DNA of 64,000 nucleotides from Codonopsis lanceolata. Lineage: Eukaryota > Streptophyta > Magnoliopsida > Asterales > Campanulaceae. Below are positions 34,657 through 46,525 of this stretch, one piece after another. The first letter of the stretch is position 1; every line of letters starts with the position of its first letter. The notes under the pieces are model-generated. The model saw only the letters and a program-made list of their open reading frames with translations, had not been told where the DNA came from and ran no database searches. The stretch covers positions 54,342,430 to 54,406,429 of the forward strand of contig CM028382.1 of the NCBI GenBank assembly GCA_013146195.2. The letters run 5' to 3'. The position numbers were made by a program, and so were the translations under genes.

Positions 34657-36648
34657 TTAATTAATTGGTTTCTTTTGGATCTTCCTAGGTATGTTACCAC
34701 CAGACTTAGCTTTGGCTTGTCTGTTGATTACCTTTTTAGGAGGATTCGGTAGAATACCTTTAAGTTTACTTTCAACAGGTACAGGTGCCTTGCCTGTTTC
34801 ATAGACAAACTTGATAGTCACCGGTAGAGATTTAGTAGGTCTACCGCCAGCAGACTTTGCCTTAGCAGAGTTGTTGCCGGCAGACTTTAGTTTCTCTACC
34901 GTTACTTTCTCAAGTTTCTCATCCAAGCTGATCTTGGCTTTCCTTTCGAGCCTTGGGGTAAACATAAGGAACACTTGAATAACCAAGGCCTTGTTTCCCT
35001 TGTTTCCGAACGCCTGCTTAGAGAAAGAGATATCATTAGCGCCTCTGAGGATTCACCTTTCTCTCGTGATCGATGGGAATGTCATACGGGCTCATCGAAA
35101 TATCCTATGCCGATTTATCTTTACATGATTTTTGGCTTGAAAGGATTTCTTCAAGGTATCCTTGAGTCGCTCCAGAGTCAATTGTCTTTTGCAAGGCAAT
35201 TTTCTCTAGGTCAAGTCCTTTGATGTGCTCAAGGAGACATTCAATTTTGTCACAAAGGAATTTGTTTTCTCCTTTGAGCTTGATACTTTCTTGTTGACAA
35301 CCTATTGAGAGTTTGAATCTCACCGCCATCGAGATTTCTCAAGCAGAAGTTTCTCACGCTTCTTGGCGAAGTTTTACATAGGCTACTCTAAAGGAATTGA
35401 ACTCTTCAAGCATATCTTGATTATCCTTGAGAAGTTCTTCCCATCAAGTTCTCACCGTTGATCTCACTTTTATCCAAGGGACTAGGTGAGATTTCGACTT
35501 CATTTTCGTGAGTCATAGGTGGGACCTCGAATCATGAGCTATTAAGCATATGTTAGCTTGCTCACAATCATCCTCTTCCTCTTCTCGAATCGGCCTCAAA
35601 CCATGTAGCAACCTGTTTGTCTTCTATGTCTTCACCAACATACCTTTTTGTTTTTGAAATTTTTATAAGTAGGTCTTCTGTATGCTTCAAATTTTGGCTT
35701 TGGACATTTGGAGGCAAAGTGACTGTGTTTTCTACAATTGTAACACACAAGCTCTTCTTTAGATGAGCTTTCACCGCCTTTCTAAAAGGTCGTTGGTGTG
35801 TGTTCTTCCTTCCATATTTTGCAAATTTTTGAAAACGCTTTTACAAACATAGCAAATTGTTCATCCGAGAGAAAATCATTTTCACCGGAGGAAGTGGAAG
35901 GTTTGTTTTCAACAAAGGTTTCTTCTTGACCATGGTCGGCAAGGACACGCTCAACTGCTTGTCCCGCTCTAGAGCTTGATTTACTTCGAGCTCATAAACC
36001 TTCAAACTTGCGTAGAGACTACGGAGAGTCATCTCGCTTAAGTTTTTGGATTCTTTCATAGCAAGTTGGTCTTAACATGCCATAAGCTACCTAGAGAGCC
36101 TAGAAACCTCATGTTCATTTCCTTTTTGTCATAGGTTTTACCAAGAGAAAAGCAGCTATTAATTACCTCACTGAAGCGATCGTATGCTTGTCTCAAGGTT
36201 TCCTTTGGATCCTTTTTGAAGGAGTCAAACTGCTGGATGTATGTGTATTTTCTGTTATCTCTTGTGTCTTGGTCTCCTTCCAAGTATTCCACAAGAGCTT
36301 CCCACATCTCTTTTGCAGTAGTACATCGGATCACTTGCTGGTATGTGCTTGTGTCTAGAGAGCTAGTAATGATATTGATTGCTTTACTATCTAGCTCTAC
36401 TAGTTTTCTGTCGCCCTCTGTCCATTCTGATTCTTCTTGGGAACTTCTCGCAGATTCCCAAATGATGGAGGCTAGAAGGTTGGCCTTCATTGGTACATGT
36501 TGTCCCGCAATAACACACTTCCATAACTGTTGTCAATGGAGTTCATAAAACGCATTACCTTATCCTTCCAAACATCGAAATGGCCTTCGCCCAATATTGG
36601 GACGTGGTTCGCATTTGATGTAGGCAAGATGTAGTGTGTTTGTGCCAT
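34657..36648 (-). pseudogene. SIRE element 1 gag and gag-pol linker
   Basis: ATG at 36648 gives MAQTHYILPTSNANHV, GEGHFDVWKDKVM, and further on MKANLLASIIWESARS, YQQVIRCTTAKEMWEALVE and RQAYDRFSEVINSCFSLG, the copia gag (UBN2-type) fold. The knuckle CYNCRKHSHFASKC lies at about 35730. A Lys-rich linker (34986-34657, with KVTVEKLKSAGNN and PVPVESKLKGILPNPPKK) leads toward pol. The frame shifts near 36530, 36058, 35800 and 35330. Gag forms the virus-like particle that packages element RNA. Confidence 0.82.
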
Positions 36649-36701
36649 TGATCGAATCTCTCAAGAGTTTAATCTCGAAAAACTAGTTTTCAAAGAGTTA
36701 A

Positions 36702-36713
36702 GCTCGATACCAA
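36702..36713 (-). other. Primer-binding site of SIRE element 1 (initiator tRNA-Met type)
   Basis: The minus strand reads TTGGTATCGAGC next to the LTR end. The standard copia site is TGGTATCAGAGC. The missing A of CAGAG is the same kind of change that recurs throughout this region. Confidence 0.8.
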
Positions 36714-36714
36714 T

Positions 36715-37739
36715 TGTGGGTCCCAACGGCACAATAATAAGCTAGAAGGGGGGTTGAATAGCTTATTATACACTTAAAAACTTTTAAGTAAGTTCTTTGA
36801 AAAGTACTTACAATCTATTGAAAAGATTGAAGTAGCGGAAGTCTTTCAAGGAAGCCGGTTCAAGTCCGCCGATAAGGACTACCGAGACCTTAACAAAGTT
36901 ACTTAAGTTTGCCGTAAGGATAAAGATAAACAAAGTAATAAGCAGTTCAATAAGTAGACAAACAAGAAAGGAATTAACACAAGTATTTTGGGATGGTTCA
37001 CACTATAAAGAGTGCTACGCCCACCACCAAGGCAACCAACCTTGGATTTAAATAGTGCACTATGTTTTCCACTAGATCTATTACAAAGAATATTCCCAAT
37101 GGATCGTGTACAAAATATTGACTTGTGTTTGTTAAGGAATTAAATATCTGTAAACAAGATATTTAATTCAAGTGCGTAAGAATAGTTTTGAATGAAAACA
37201 ACAAGAAGTACAAAAATAAATGTTGATGCACTTCTTGTTGTTGACGAGGACTTCTTGATCTGCTTTAGGATCTCTTGAATGCACCGAGTATAAGACTTAG
37301 AGTTGTTGTAGATTTTCGAGCAATTTCATCAAGTGTATTTCTTCGCCTTTAATGGCAACATTTATAGCAGAGCATTCTCGAGATCCGTTGGAGAAGACGA
37401 AGACTTAACAGCAAATCTTATTAGGTTGAATGCATTAAATGCATGGAGCCGTGTTAATCAAGAATTTCGCCTTCACGTATATCGAGCGGGAATGGGTACG
37501 TAGATCTTTTGCGAGACTGGAAGTTGGGCAACTGATGTCGATTCGTGCGAGTTGTTACGCACAAGAGGTGACGCCTTCGCCATCGTTTCAGTCATGAAAG
37601 TCTTCCGCTCCTAAAGTCGCCGCTGGTTCGAGATGTCGTGAATGTCTCAATTTAAATTCAAACCGATAAGGATAAATTTAAATTGATCCAACAAAGATTT
37701 CCTTGAATGGACACGCCATGATTGACCAAATGTAGACAA
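36715..37739 (-). repeat. 5' LTR of SIRE element 1, cut by the assembly gap
   Basis: It starts TGTGGGTCCCAACGG on the plus strand and follows 25965-27014 base by base with many small differences. It stops at the first N, so about 200 bp of its outer end are missing. Confidence 0.88.
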
Positions 37740-37839
37740 NNNNNNNNNNNNNNNNNNNNNNNNNNNNNNNNNNNNNNNNNNNNNNNNNNNNNNNNNNNNN
37801 NNNNNNNNNNNNNNNNNNNNNNNNNNNNNNNNNNNNNNN
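37740..37839. other. Assembly gap (100 N)
   Basis: Exactly 100 unknown bases, the usual placeholder for a gap of unknown size. Minus-strand SIRE LTR lies to the left and plus-strand SIRE gag-pol linker to the right. The missing piece should therefore contain at least the LTR remainder, the second element's 5' LTR and most of its gag, and the other flank of the interrupted chromovirus if the assembly is correct. Confidence 0.97.
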
Positions 37840-39700
37840 ATTCAAATGAGAAGCTTTGAGAAGGTAACGGTAGAGAAAAAGTCTGGCTGACATATACCAA
37901 GGCGAAGTCTGTGACCGGTAGACCTACTAAACTCTACAGGTAACTATCAAGTTTGTCTATGAAGCAGGCAAAGCTCCTTTTGTTGAAGGTAAACTTAAAG
38001 GCATTCTCCGAATTCTCTGAAAAGGTTTTCAGCAGCTAAAGCTAAGTACGTTGGTAACCTACCTAGGAAGATTTGAAAGAAACCAATTAAGTCTACAGGT
38101 CACAAACAAGCGAACCAAAAATGGATGTCAAGAAAGGAATAATCATAAGCACTCTTCGGTTGAAGACTCTACAGTTCTCTATGGACTTTCCATTTATGCC
38201 ATTCTTGCCGCTTTTAGCTGGCCATCGGCACGAGAATGCTGTAGGTTCACGAATCGAGAGACCTAGTTCTCTCAAGGTCAAGCAGTATGGGTTAGTTGCT
38301 AATCCTTAGGACCCAAATAAAGGGTACCTTGTTTTTAACTTCTTTTTCGAGAATGCTTCATGGCTATAGAATCGAGAAAACAAAGACATCGGGTACCTAG
38401 GCGATTGGGCGTTCAAGACATGAGGCAGAGCTTCTAGAATATAGGCGAAGCGAAAGGTTATTTTTCGGAGACAATGCAAGAGGAAAGACAATTGGATATG
38501 GCTCATTACTAGAGGAAGTCTCTCCATCAACAAAGTTTCTCTAGTAAGTGGTTTAAAACACAATCTTAGAGCATATCACAGTGCGACAAAGGACTTCTAT
38601 GCCAATTCAATTCGAGCGGTGCCTCATCGAAAGCGTTGAATCGTGCTCTACAATACGGCCCGGCAATAGACAAGGAAGCGTCTATGTCGTGGACTTAAAT
38701 CTTCTAGGGAGATTCTCAGCACGTGTCTAGTAGCCAACAATGTTAGAGTGACAACGGCGGGCTATGCGCGGCGTCTCGATCACCTCGGCTTGGCTCGAAG
38801 CTCTCCAAAAATGGGCTTGTCGAGGTCTACCTACGGTGTGCCCGATCATGGCCAAGTTGTAAAGCTTGTCAACTAGGAAAACTTTCCAAGTCTTCCTTGA
38901 AAAGAAAGTACGTATTGTCAACAAGCAGACCTCTTCAACTGCATATGGATCTCTTTGGACCTATTACAACGGTAGGTATTTCGGGAGACAAGTACACACT
39001 TGTAGTAGTTGATGACTACTACAGATTCACTTGGATTGAAACTATGACATCTAAAGATGAAACGTATGATCTAGTCCTTTGCACTTTTGAGAAGACTTCA
39101 AACTCAAAAGCTTGAAGACATTTGTGACATAAGATCGGACAACGGCGAATTCAAAAACAATGGTGTAGAAAGTATTGCGATGACCATAGGATCGACTTCT
39201 CCTGCCGGTACTCCTCAACAAAATGGTGTAGGCTGAGCGGAAGAGCGAGACAACGATTGAAGCGGCTAGAACAATCTTGGCGGTAAACTTCAAGTATTTA
39301 CGGCGAGAGCGATCAATCTTTACAAAATAGATCCCAGTATAACAAGTTTCATAATAAAACTCCATATGAAATATGGAGAGGAAGATCCCAAACATTGGAT
39401 TTCTTAAAATCTTCGGTTTGTAAATGTTTTATTCTTTATAATGGAAAAGAGTATAGAGGAAAATTTGATGCAAAATCGAGACGAAGGAATTTTACGGGGT
39501 ATTCCAACATTCAAAAGCATTCGCATTTTGAGTAAATCTAACTTAAAAATCTTAGAATGTGCATGTTTCTTTTGATGAATATGACTTGTTAGAGCCTAGA
39601 ATGGCTCGAGCGTTGCTAATGATTCGATAATGATGAGGCAGTACAAATACGACATCTACTTCCAATCCTTATCGAGCGGCAATACGAGAACCCTGATACC
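37840..39700 (+). pseudogene. SIRE element 2 gag-pol linker, protease and integrase
   Basis: The linker reads in broken frames (37905-38110, matching PTKSLPVTIKFVYE-type sequence of copy 1). MLHGYRIEKTKTS-type sequence begins at 38357, the FGDNARGKTIGYG block is at about 38465, and the integrase core at 38897-39115 reads HMDLFGPITTVGISGDKY and VVVDDYYRFTWIETM. The later DDE part is recognisable only by alignment to copy 1 (39120-39290). Many frameshifts. Confidence 0.75.
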
Positions 39701-40139
39701 GGTAACCCTTCACTTGGGTAGATGAGACCTCTAGATCACGGAGCAACAACTCATCAGTTGACCACGAACCCATCTCTTACGTTTTACCCCAAGCACCTTT
39801 CTGAGATCTCTCATCCTTTTGTTCACTTTGAGAAAATGAAAGTTTTGAAGACTCTATTTCTTGAACAGATTTTGGTGAATCCCCTTCAAACCAACTCCGG
39901 GAATTCTTAAGGGAAGAATCCACGGAAGTGATCTTCCTCAAGCGTTATTGAAGCAAGAGATCATCCCATTTCTCAAATCATTGGTGATCTCAACACAGAG
40001 TTCGATTTGAAATAAGGTTCGAGAAGAAACTTTGTTTGCTTATGCATTTGTATCGAACTCGAACCAAAGAAGATTGATGAAGCTATCGAAGATCATAACC
40101 GATTGAAGCTATGCAAGAAGAGTCGAATCCTTTGAAAGA

Positions 40140-41540
40140 TGGGCGTGAGTTTAGTTCAAAGACCGATCGATCATCCACCATCGCACCAAGTGGGTATTCT
40201 AAATAAAAAGAGATTTAAGATGGAAATGTCACCGTAAACAAAGCTAGATTGTCGTCAGTATACCGACGTGAAAGAAGGAATAGACTTTGATGAAACTTTT
40301 GCTCCTTGCTAGACTAGAAGCAATCGAATCTTTCTAGCTTATGCCTCGCTCATGGACTTTCAAAGTGTATCGATGGATGTTAAGAGTGCCTTTCCTGAAT
40401 GGTGATCTTCAAGAAATCAGATACGTGGAACAACCTCCGTGATTTGTCATCTCTCGACAATCAACCACCACGCCTACCGACTCAAGAAAGCTCTCTACGC
40501 CGAAGCAAGCTCCTAGAGCTTGGTATGAAACTCTATCCAAGTTCTTAATTGAACAAGGATTCTGAGAGGAAGAATCGACACTACTTTATTCATCCTCAAG
40601 CACAAAGGCCATTCTCTCCGGTACAAATCTATGTGATCTACATCATCTTTGGATCAACTAACCAAAGCCTGCAAAGATTCGAGAAGTCGATGCAAAGCAA
40701 GTTCGAGATGAGCATGATGGGGTGAACTTACCTATTTTTAAGATCACAGATACAATGTGACTTCGCATGGAATCTTCATCACCAAACCAAATATGCAAAG
40801 GAACTAATCAAGAAGTTTGGTCTTGATTCACCCAAAGGATTTGAAACTCAATGTTCACCGATCTTGACAAAGATGAAAGGGAAAGCAAAGAACATGACCA
40901 AGTATCGAGGAATCATAGGTTCACTTCTTTACCTTACCGTAGACCCCGACATTATGTTTGTTGCTTGTGTTTGTGCTAGATTTCGTGCGTATCCAAAGGA
41001 GTCACATTTGCTGTGCTGCCAAACGTATCATCGATATGTTTCAAAACAACAAATCTAGGCATCCGGTATTCAAAATCCAACAACTTCAATCTAGTTGGAT
41101 ACTGATGCGCATTATGCAAAAGTGGCGAAAGAAGCACCGTGGGACTTGTCAATTTCTTGGAAAGCAGACTCGTCATGGTCTTGCAAGAAACAAGATCGAT
41201 GGCAAACTCAACCACAGGCGAGAATATATTCTTTATGGCAGTATTTGCTCTCAACCGCTGCTATGGATGAAGCAACAACTAGTGGACTACAACATCAATT
41301 TGGCTGAACCGCCCAATTATGTGTGACAACACATGACAAATTTATCTCGGTCTCCAAAATCCGTGATGCATTCAAAGACAAAGCACATTGATATTCGTTA
41401 TCATTTTCTCAAAGATCATGTGGAAAAAAAGGTAACATCGCCTCATTGCGGAATATGTTCCAAGCGAGCATCAATTAGCGGACATTCTCCACAAAACCAC
41501 TGGATGCCACCGGGTTTGCTTATTTAAGGAGAAATCTTGG
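40140..41540 (+). pseudogene. SIRE element 2 reverse transcriptase and RNase H
   Basis: It follows copy 1 (32560-31084) in order. The RT stretch at 40370-40720 is heavily broken, and the YVDD region (about 40625) reads IYVIYIIFGSTN. The RNase H end at 41333-41540 reads SKTKHIDIRYHFLKDHVEK and closes with a broken TKPLDATRF-like end. Not functional as written. Confidence 0.75.
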
Positions 41541-41785
41541 TATGATTGATCCTACGCTTAATTTTAAAATTTTGTTAATGTTTCTTTCATACTTAGGTAG
41601 ACCATATTAGACTAATCGGAAGGCGTAAGTTCTTCTTTTTACCTAGGGAAGACCTAAAGGTTAGTACTCTTACTTAGTCTATTTTTCAAGCTAAAGAGGT
41701 TTCTAAAGCAATAAAAGGGGTCAGGACAAAATTTGGTACTTAAGAAAATATCTTAAGTTCCGCTTTTCAAAACCGATATTTTCGC

Positions 41786-41921
41786 CTTTAAATAGTCCTC
41801 GAACAGTCATTTCCAAACTTTACGAAACCCTTTGACAGAAATCTTTCTCTCTCTCTCTCTCGAGTAACTACTTTACGCAATTTCAAGTTCTTCTTCTTGT
41901 TTCTTCTTCTCATCATCTACA
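41786..41921 (+). promoter_or_regulatory. Internal promoter-like region of the env-like gene, second copy
   Basis: CTTTAAATAG at 41786-41795, CT tract at 41844-41860, then ATG at 41922 followed by GTACGC. It aligns with 30870-30705 of copy 1. Confidence 0.45.
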
Positions 41922-44871
41922 ATGGTACGCTTCTTTCTACTCTACTCGTAATTTTCTATGTATTGTTACGCATTTCATTATCAACCTAAAATCCTTTTGG
42001 AATTCAAGCGGTCATTTTCGAGTTTATCTGATGATTCGCCGTTGTTTTTCTTACAAACTTGAATACTAACGATCGTTTTTGTTTATTCATTGTTCATTCT
42101 TATGAAAACTTACATTATGCATTTCTCGAGTGTGGTTTCTCTAAACATTCTAGGGTTTCAAGTTTTTGCTTGAAAATTTCAATTATTTTGAAAACTTTGA
42201 AATTCCTACTTGTTTAGATGTCTAGATGAAAAGCCTAATTTTTATTTTGTTTTCTTTGAGCAAGAACTTCAAAATCAAAGCGCGACAGGGGAAGGCTTTG
42301 ACCACGAAAATGTCATTCCTCCCAAGTTCAAATATCAACCTTCCGGGATATCCCATCTATATCCGCCTCCTCATGACATTATTGTCGCTTTGGACCACAG
42401 CTATACATTCGGGCATGTGCATTGACCTTGTCAATCAACTCCATAAACGTCACGGCGTCAAAGCTTGCGAGGATATGGGCGCCTCGGGATTACGCCTCTT
42501 ACGCCTCAACGACAAAAACTACGGTATTTCTGGCGAAGAAGAATTTTATCAAAGAATGGAGCTCATGAACAGGCATCGCTCTTCGTGGGTGGATTCGAGG
42601 TCGTCCCATCTCTGTCATCACCGCTAAATCTATTTCCACCATCATCGGCGTGCATTACGGAGGAGCTCTTTTTCAGCAACCATGGTGAGGCTTTACATGC
42701 AGGAAGCCATGAGGGAGGAGTAGACTCTCAGGGAGCCACAAGGGAAGATGCTCGAAATATTTGTTCCCTCTTGGCGTCTATTGCACCAGCCACCTTTTAG
42801 ACAAGGGGCTCCTATTCAAGAGTGGAGCACATGACATGTTCTTGGCCAACAAATCAACTCCGACCGGTCTTTGTATTTCTACAACGTCTCAACCAGGGGC
42901 TCATCATTTTCGGCGAGCTAAAAGCAGTGGGTGGAGAAAGCTAAGAACAACCCCACTTGCCAACGCCCCTTCGTCGAGTCGATCAATGCCCTTTAAGGGA
43001 TGATGCAAACATCAACTCTTCTTTGAAAGAAGATGAGTTGTATGATGGCCAAGGAGAAGCAACTCACGGCCTCGTTTTCGGTAAATACATGAATACGAGA
43101 ACAAGCGCAGGATGCGAGAAAGGTCTACCGCCGGTCTCTCTTGACAAAGTGGCCAAGCTGCACCTATCTTGGTCACTCGCTTCAATATGGAAGCACATGT
43201 GGCGGCAAGCGGGACCTACAAAAGGCCTGCGCAAAATTTGGCGACCAAGTGGCCACGGACCTCCATCTAAAGGCCAAAGGCAGGCACTGGCGATGGCGGC
43301 TAGCTAAGGTCAAAATAGCGACGAGAGGCCAAGAAGACAAGGCCGGAAGTGGCACCTCCAAGCGAAGAGGAGCAGGCCAAATGGATCGAAGGAGATGAAG
43401 GAAGGCCGGAGAAGAAGAAGGCACCAGGCCAATCTAGCCATTCCTCTCCTCCATCTACCCAAGCCAAGCCATCCTCTCGGCCACCTACACATCCTAGCCA
43501 ACCACCGCCTTCACCAACTCCTGCCCCATTCCCAAACCAAAGCGAAGGAAACTTCGTAAAACCTTTGAAGACCAGCCACGGCGATCCAGCCCCTCCAACC
43601 TCTAGATGAAGCGGTGAGTCTCATATTCGGGGAAAGGAGAGCTACTGGGTACCCAACCCTACCTGCCCGACCAACCAACTACCTCTACCCGCGCCTTGAG
43701 CCTTACTGTCAGCCCTTCATCTATACATCAACCCTTCATCTATTCCTCTGAGTCATCTACTCGGAGGAATTCACCACCTCAGGAGGAGTCTATCCCTCGG
43801 GAGGAGCCTCAAAATCGGAGGGCCGGCGGAACCCCAACTCCTCCTCCTCCTTCACCTTTAACTACTCACGACCCATCCACACCTTCCTCACCACCCCAAT
43901 CCCAACCAACTTCTTCCACACCGACCTTTAGACCTGCTGGCTGCCAAGTTCCTCTTCGAACTTTTGTCGATGGCGGATCTATCTACTCATTAACCTTCTC
44001 AACCTTCTCAACCTTCTCCCTTCCCAAAACCAAAATCTCTATTCTACCGCCCTTCTTTACGGTTCTTTACCAGAACCCATTCCCCAATCCTCCCACATCG
44101 GTGAAAATTCGACAGCGATATGGGCTGGATTCCCCACCATGACCCCTCCTCCGCCTCCCTCACATAACCATATCCTCTTCCACGAAAACCATACCAACCC
44201 TAAGACTCATCCTCTTACGCCTCCGAACTCCCCATCTCCAACTGACCCTCGGGCTGCGGACTCTGGACACCATTCACATTGGCCAAGTATCTACTTCCCA
44301 TCGGCCGGCCAATGTTGAAGTTTTGTCCCGACTAGATGCCATCTACCGGCTAGGCGAGCTTACAAGCATATCTACCGCTACGTGAAGTAGCCCTGCGGCG
44401 GCAAGGCCAATGACCGCGCCACTACTCTTCGAAAATTTCAAGAGGATATGCGGACTCGTTTGGGCAGATGCGGCACGACTTCACCGATGTCAAGATCAAT
44501 ATCGAAGCCTTAAGCGAGATGAAGGTTGCCGTATCATCGGCTCCATTTTCTGAGTTATTCACGCCATCACTCTCCATCTCGGCCACGGTCGTACTCCCGT
44601 CATGGAACTCAACAACCTCGCTCGTAACTCGTTCATGATATTATGAATGCCAGCCAAGGGATCGTGATCGGCCATCACGGAGGAGAAGCAAATGAGATCT
44701 ATCAACGAGAATCTTGATGGAAGAGAACAACCGTCTTCGTGAAGAAGCTGGACTACCGTTCTCGTTCCACGGACCTCCGTGATGCGGATGGCGATTACCA
44801 ACGAAGAATGGAAGAGCTAGAGCGAGAAAAAGAGAAAGGAGGCTGCGGACAAAGCGCAAAGGGAAAAGACC
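41922..44871 (+). pseudogene. SIRE env-like gene, second copy
   Basis: The start exon is the ATG alone, as in copy 1. After the acceptor at about 42258 the reading is broken but matches: PPKFKYQPSGIS, GVKACEDMGASG, EEFYQRMELMN and FPLGVYCTSHLLDKGLLFKS. A Lys/Glu-rich part follows, then a Pro/Ser-rich part (43430-44140), and the C-terminal helical part ends DYRSRSTDLRDADGDYQRRM and ELEREKEK at about 44830. The C-terminal end is longer than in copy 1, where a stop falls at the equivalent of DADDEYV. Multiple frameshifts. Confidence 0.65.
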
Positions 44872-45261
44872 TTGGTAGCTTTTGTATCTTTTCTTCCCTT
44901 TCCTTTGTATTTATCTTATTTTTGAAAACTCTGTTGAATGTAAACATCTTGTTTATAAATACAGATGATTACTTGCTTTTTCAAAAATTATGGTGTTTAA
45001 ATTCTTCTTTGCTTTATTGTTTCTCTTATTTAGAATTTAAACATTCGGTTTAAATTTATTTAAGCTGGCGCTAATCTGTCTTTGTTCTTTGACTCTCTTA
45101 TTCTTGTATGCACTTAGATTAGTCCCTTGCATTTGAGGTGTTATTACGTTTAATAGAGGCATGTCTTCCGATTACTTAATATATAAACTTTCTAAAACAT
45201 GTTATTATCAATTAAAGAGTTTGTTTAAAACCCTCATTTGTAGTAATGATGACCGGATATA

Positions 45262-45274
45262 ATTAGGAGGAGAT
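45262..45274 (+). other. Polypurine tract of SIRE element 2
   Basis: TTAGGAGGAGAT directly before the LTR start TGTTGATTC. Confidence 0.75.
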
Positions 45275-46525
45275 TGTTGATTCTTATGTTAAATTTATAT
45301 CGATCGATACATTACATTAGTTTATACTTGATGGCTAATCGGGCTGCGTATCGATTAGCGTGGCACTGTATAGAACTTTGCCTTGTATAGTTTTATAGGA
45401 CTTTTCGGGTTCGGCGGAAGACCCTTCTCGGCTTCAGCTGGGAAGACACCTCAAAGCTTAAGATCGGTAGACCTCGTGTCGGTGATGCCTTCTGCGTGTC
45501 CTCTCGGATCAAAGCTAGGCTGGATTAATTCAAACTTATTCCCATATATTATTTGAATTAATCCAAGTCATTCACGACATGTCATGTCAGTAGTCGAAAG
45601 CAACTTTCAGCAGGAATACTTTTCGCCCGAATCTGAAAGCGATGACGGTGTCCCCCTACTTTACGCTTCATCTCTCGGATCTAACACCAAATCGCCTACC
45701 TTTTTGAAGATCTCGAGAAATGATTATACGCTCTAGATATCTGTGAAGGCGAAATCCTTGTGACCCATGCATTTAATGCATTTATGAATAGAGTTGTTGA
45801 AGTCTTCGTCCTCTCCAAGTTCTTTTGAGATGCACACTGCTTTAAATACGCCATTGAAAGCTGGAACAAAGACAATATCTGAGAATCGATCGAACACTTA
45901 AAGAATTGCTCGAATCTTCACAACTCCAAGTCTTTCGGCTCGGTGCATTCAATAGATCCTTAACAGATCTAGAAGTCCTCGTCAACAACAAGAAGCCGTT
46001 TCTTCTAACATTTATTGCTTTATTCTTCTTGTTGTTAACTTCCATTAACTATACTTCTGCACGAATTAAATATCTTGTTTTTACAAATATTTAATTCCCT
46101 AGACTCAAACACAAGTCAATATTTTGTACACGATCCATTAGGGATATTCTTTGTAATTGATCTAAGTGGAAAACATAGTGCACAATTTAAATCCAAGGTT
46201 ATTGCCTTGGTGGTGGGCGTAGCACTCATTATAGTGTGAACCATCCCAAAATACTTGTGTTATTTCCCTCTTGTCTATCTATTACTTGAAGCGCGGTTTC
46301 TTTGTTTATATTATCCATTTATTGAGAACTTAAGTAATACGTAAAAGGTCTAGGTAGTCCTTATCGGACGGACTGGAACAACTTTCTTGAAAGTCTTCCG
46401 CTACTTGATTCTTTTCATAGATTGCAAGTAACTTTCAAGGAACTTACTTAAAAAGTTTTAAAGTGTTAATAAGCTATTCAACCCCCCCCCCTTCTAGCTT
46501 ATTATTGTGCTCATTAGGACCCACA
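45275..46525 (+). repeat. 3' LTR of SIRE element 2 (1,251 bp)
   Basis: TGTTGATTC start, TTAGGACCCACA end. It is the reverse complement of 25965-27222 with many small differences. A TATA-like TTTAAATA lies at about 45841-45848. Confidence 0.88.

Larger units (their letters stand above)
25965..37739 (-). mobile_element. SIRE-type Ty1/copia element no. 1, inserted in the chromovirus gag
   Basis: Order on the minus strand: 5' LTR (36715-37739, cut by the gap), primer-binding site, gag with zinc knuckles, protease, integrase, RT, RNase H, a separate env-like region, purine tract, 3' LTR (25965-27222). The extra region of about 3.3 kb between RNase H and the 3' LTR places it in the SIRE/Maximus lineage. 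It interrupts chromovirus gag at 25964/25965 (flanking bases CTGGT). Confidence 0.9.
37840..46525 (+). mobile_element. SIRE-type Ty1/copia element no. 2, plus strand, 5' part missing
   Basis: It runs from the gag-pol linker through protease/integrase, RT, RNase H and the env-like unit to a complete 3' LTR (45275-46525). Each part matches the reverse complement of the corresponding part of element 1. It is far more broken by indels than element 1. The base after its LTR (46526) begins Tat-type LTR sequence, so it sits in the Tat element's 3' LTR (right flank AGTTT). Confidence 0.88.

Noticed and set aside
37658..37900. Open frames crossing the N gap
   Set aside because: They exist only because N codons are read through.
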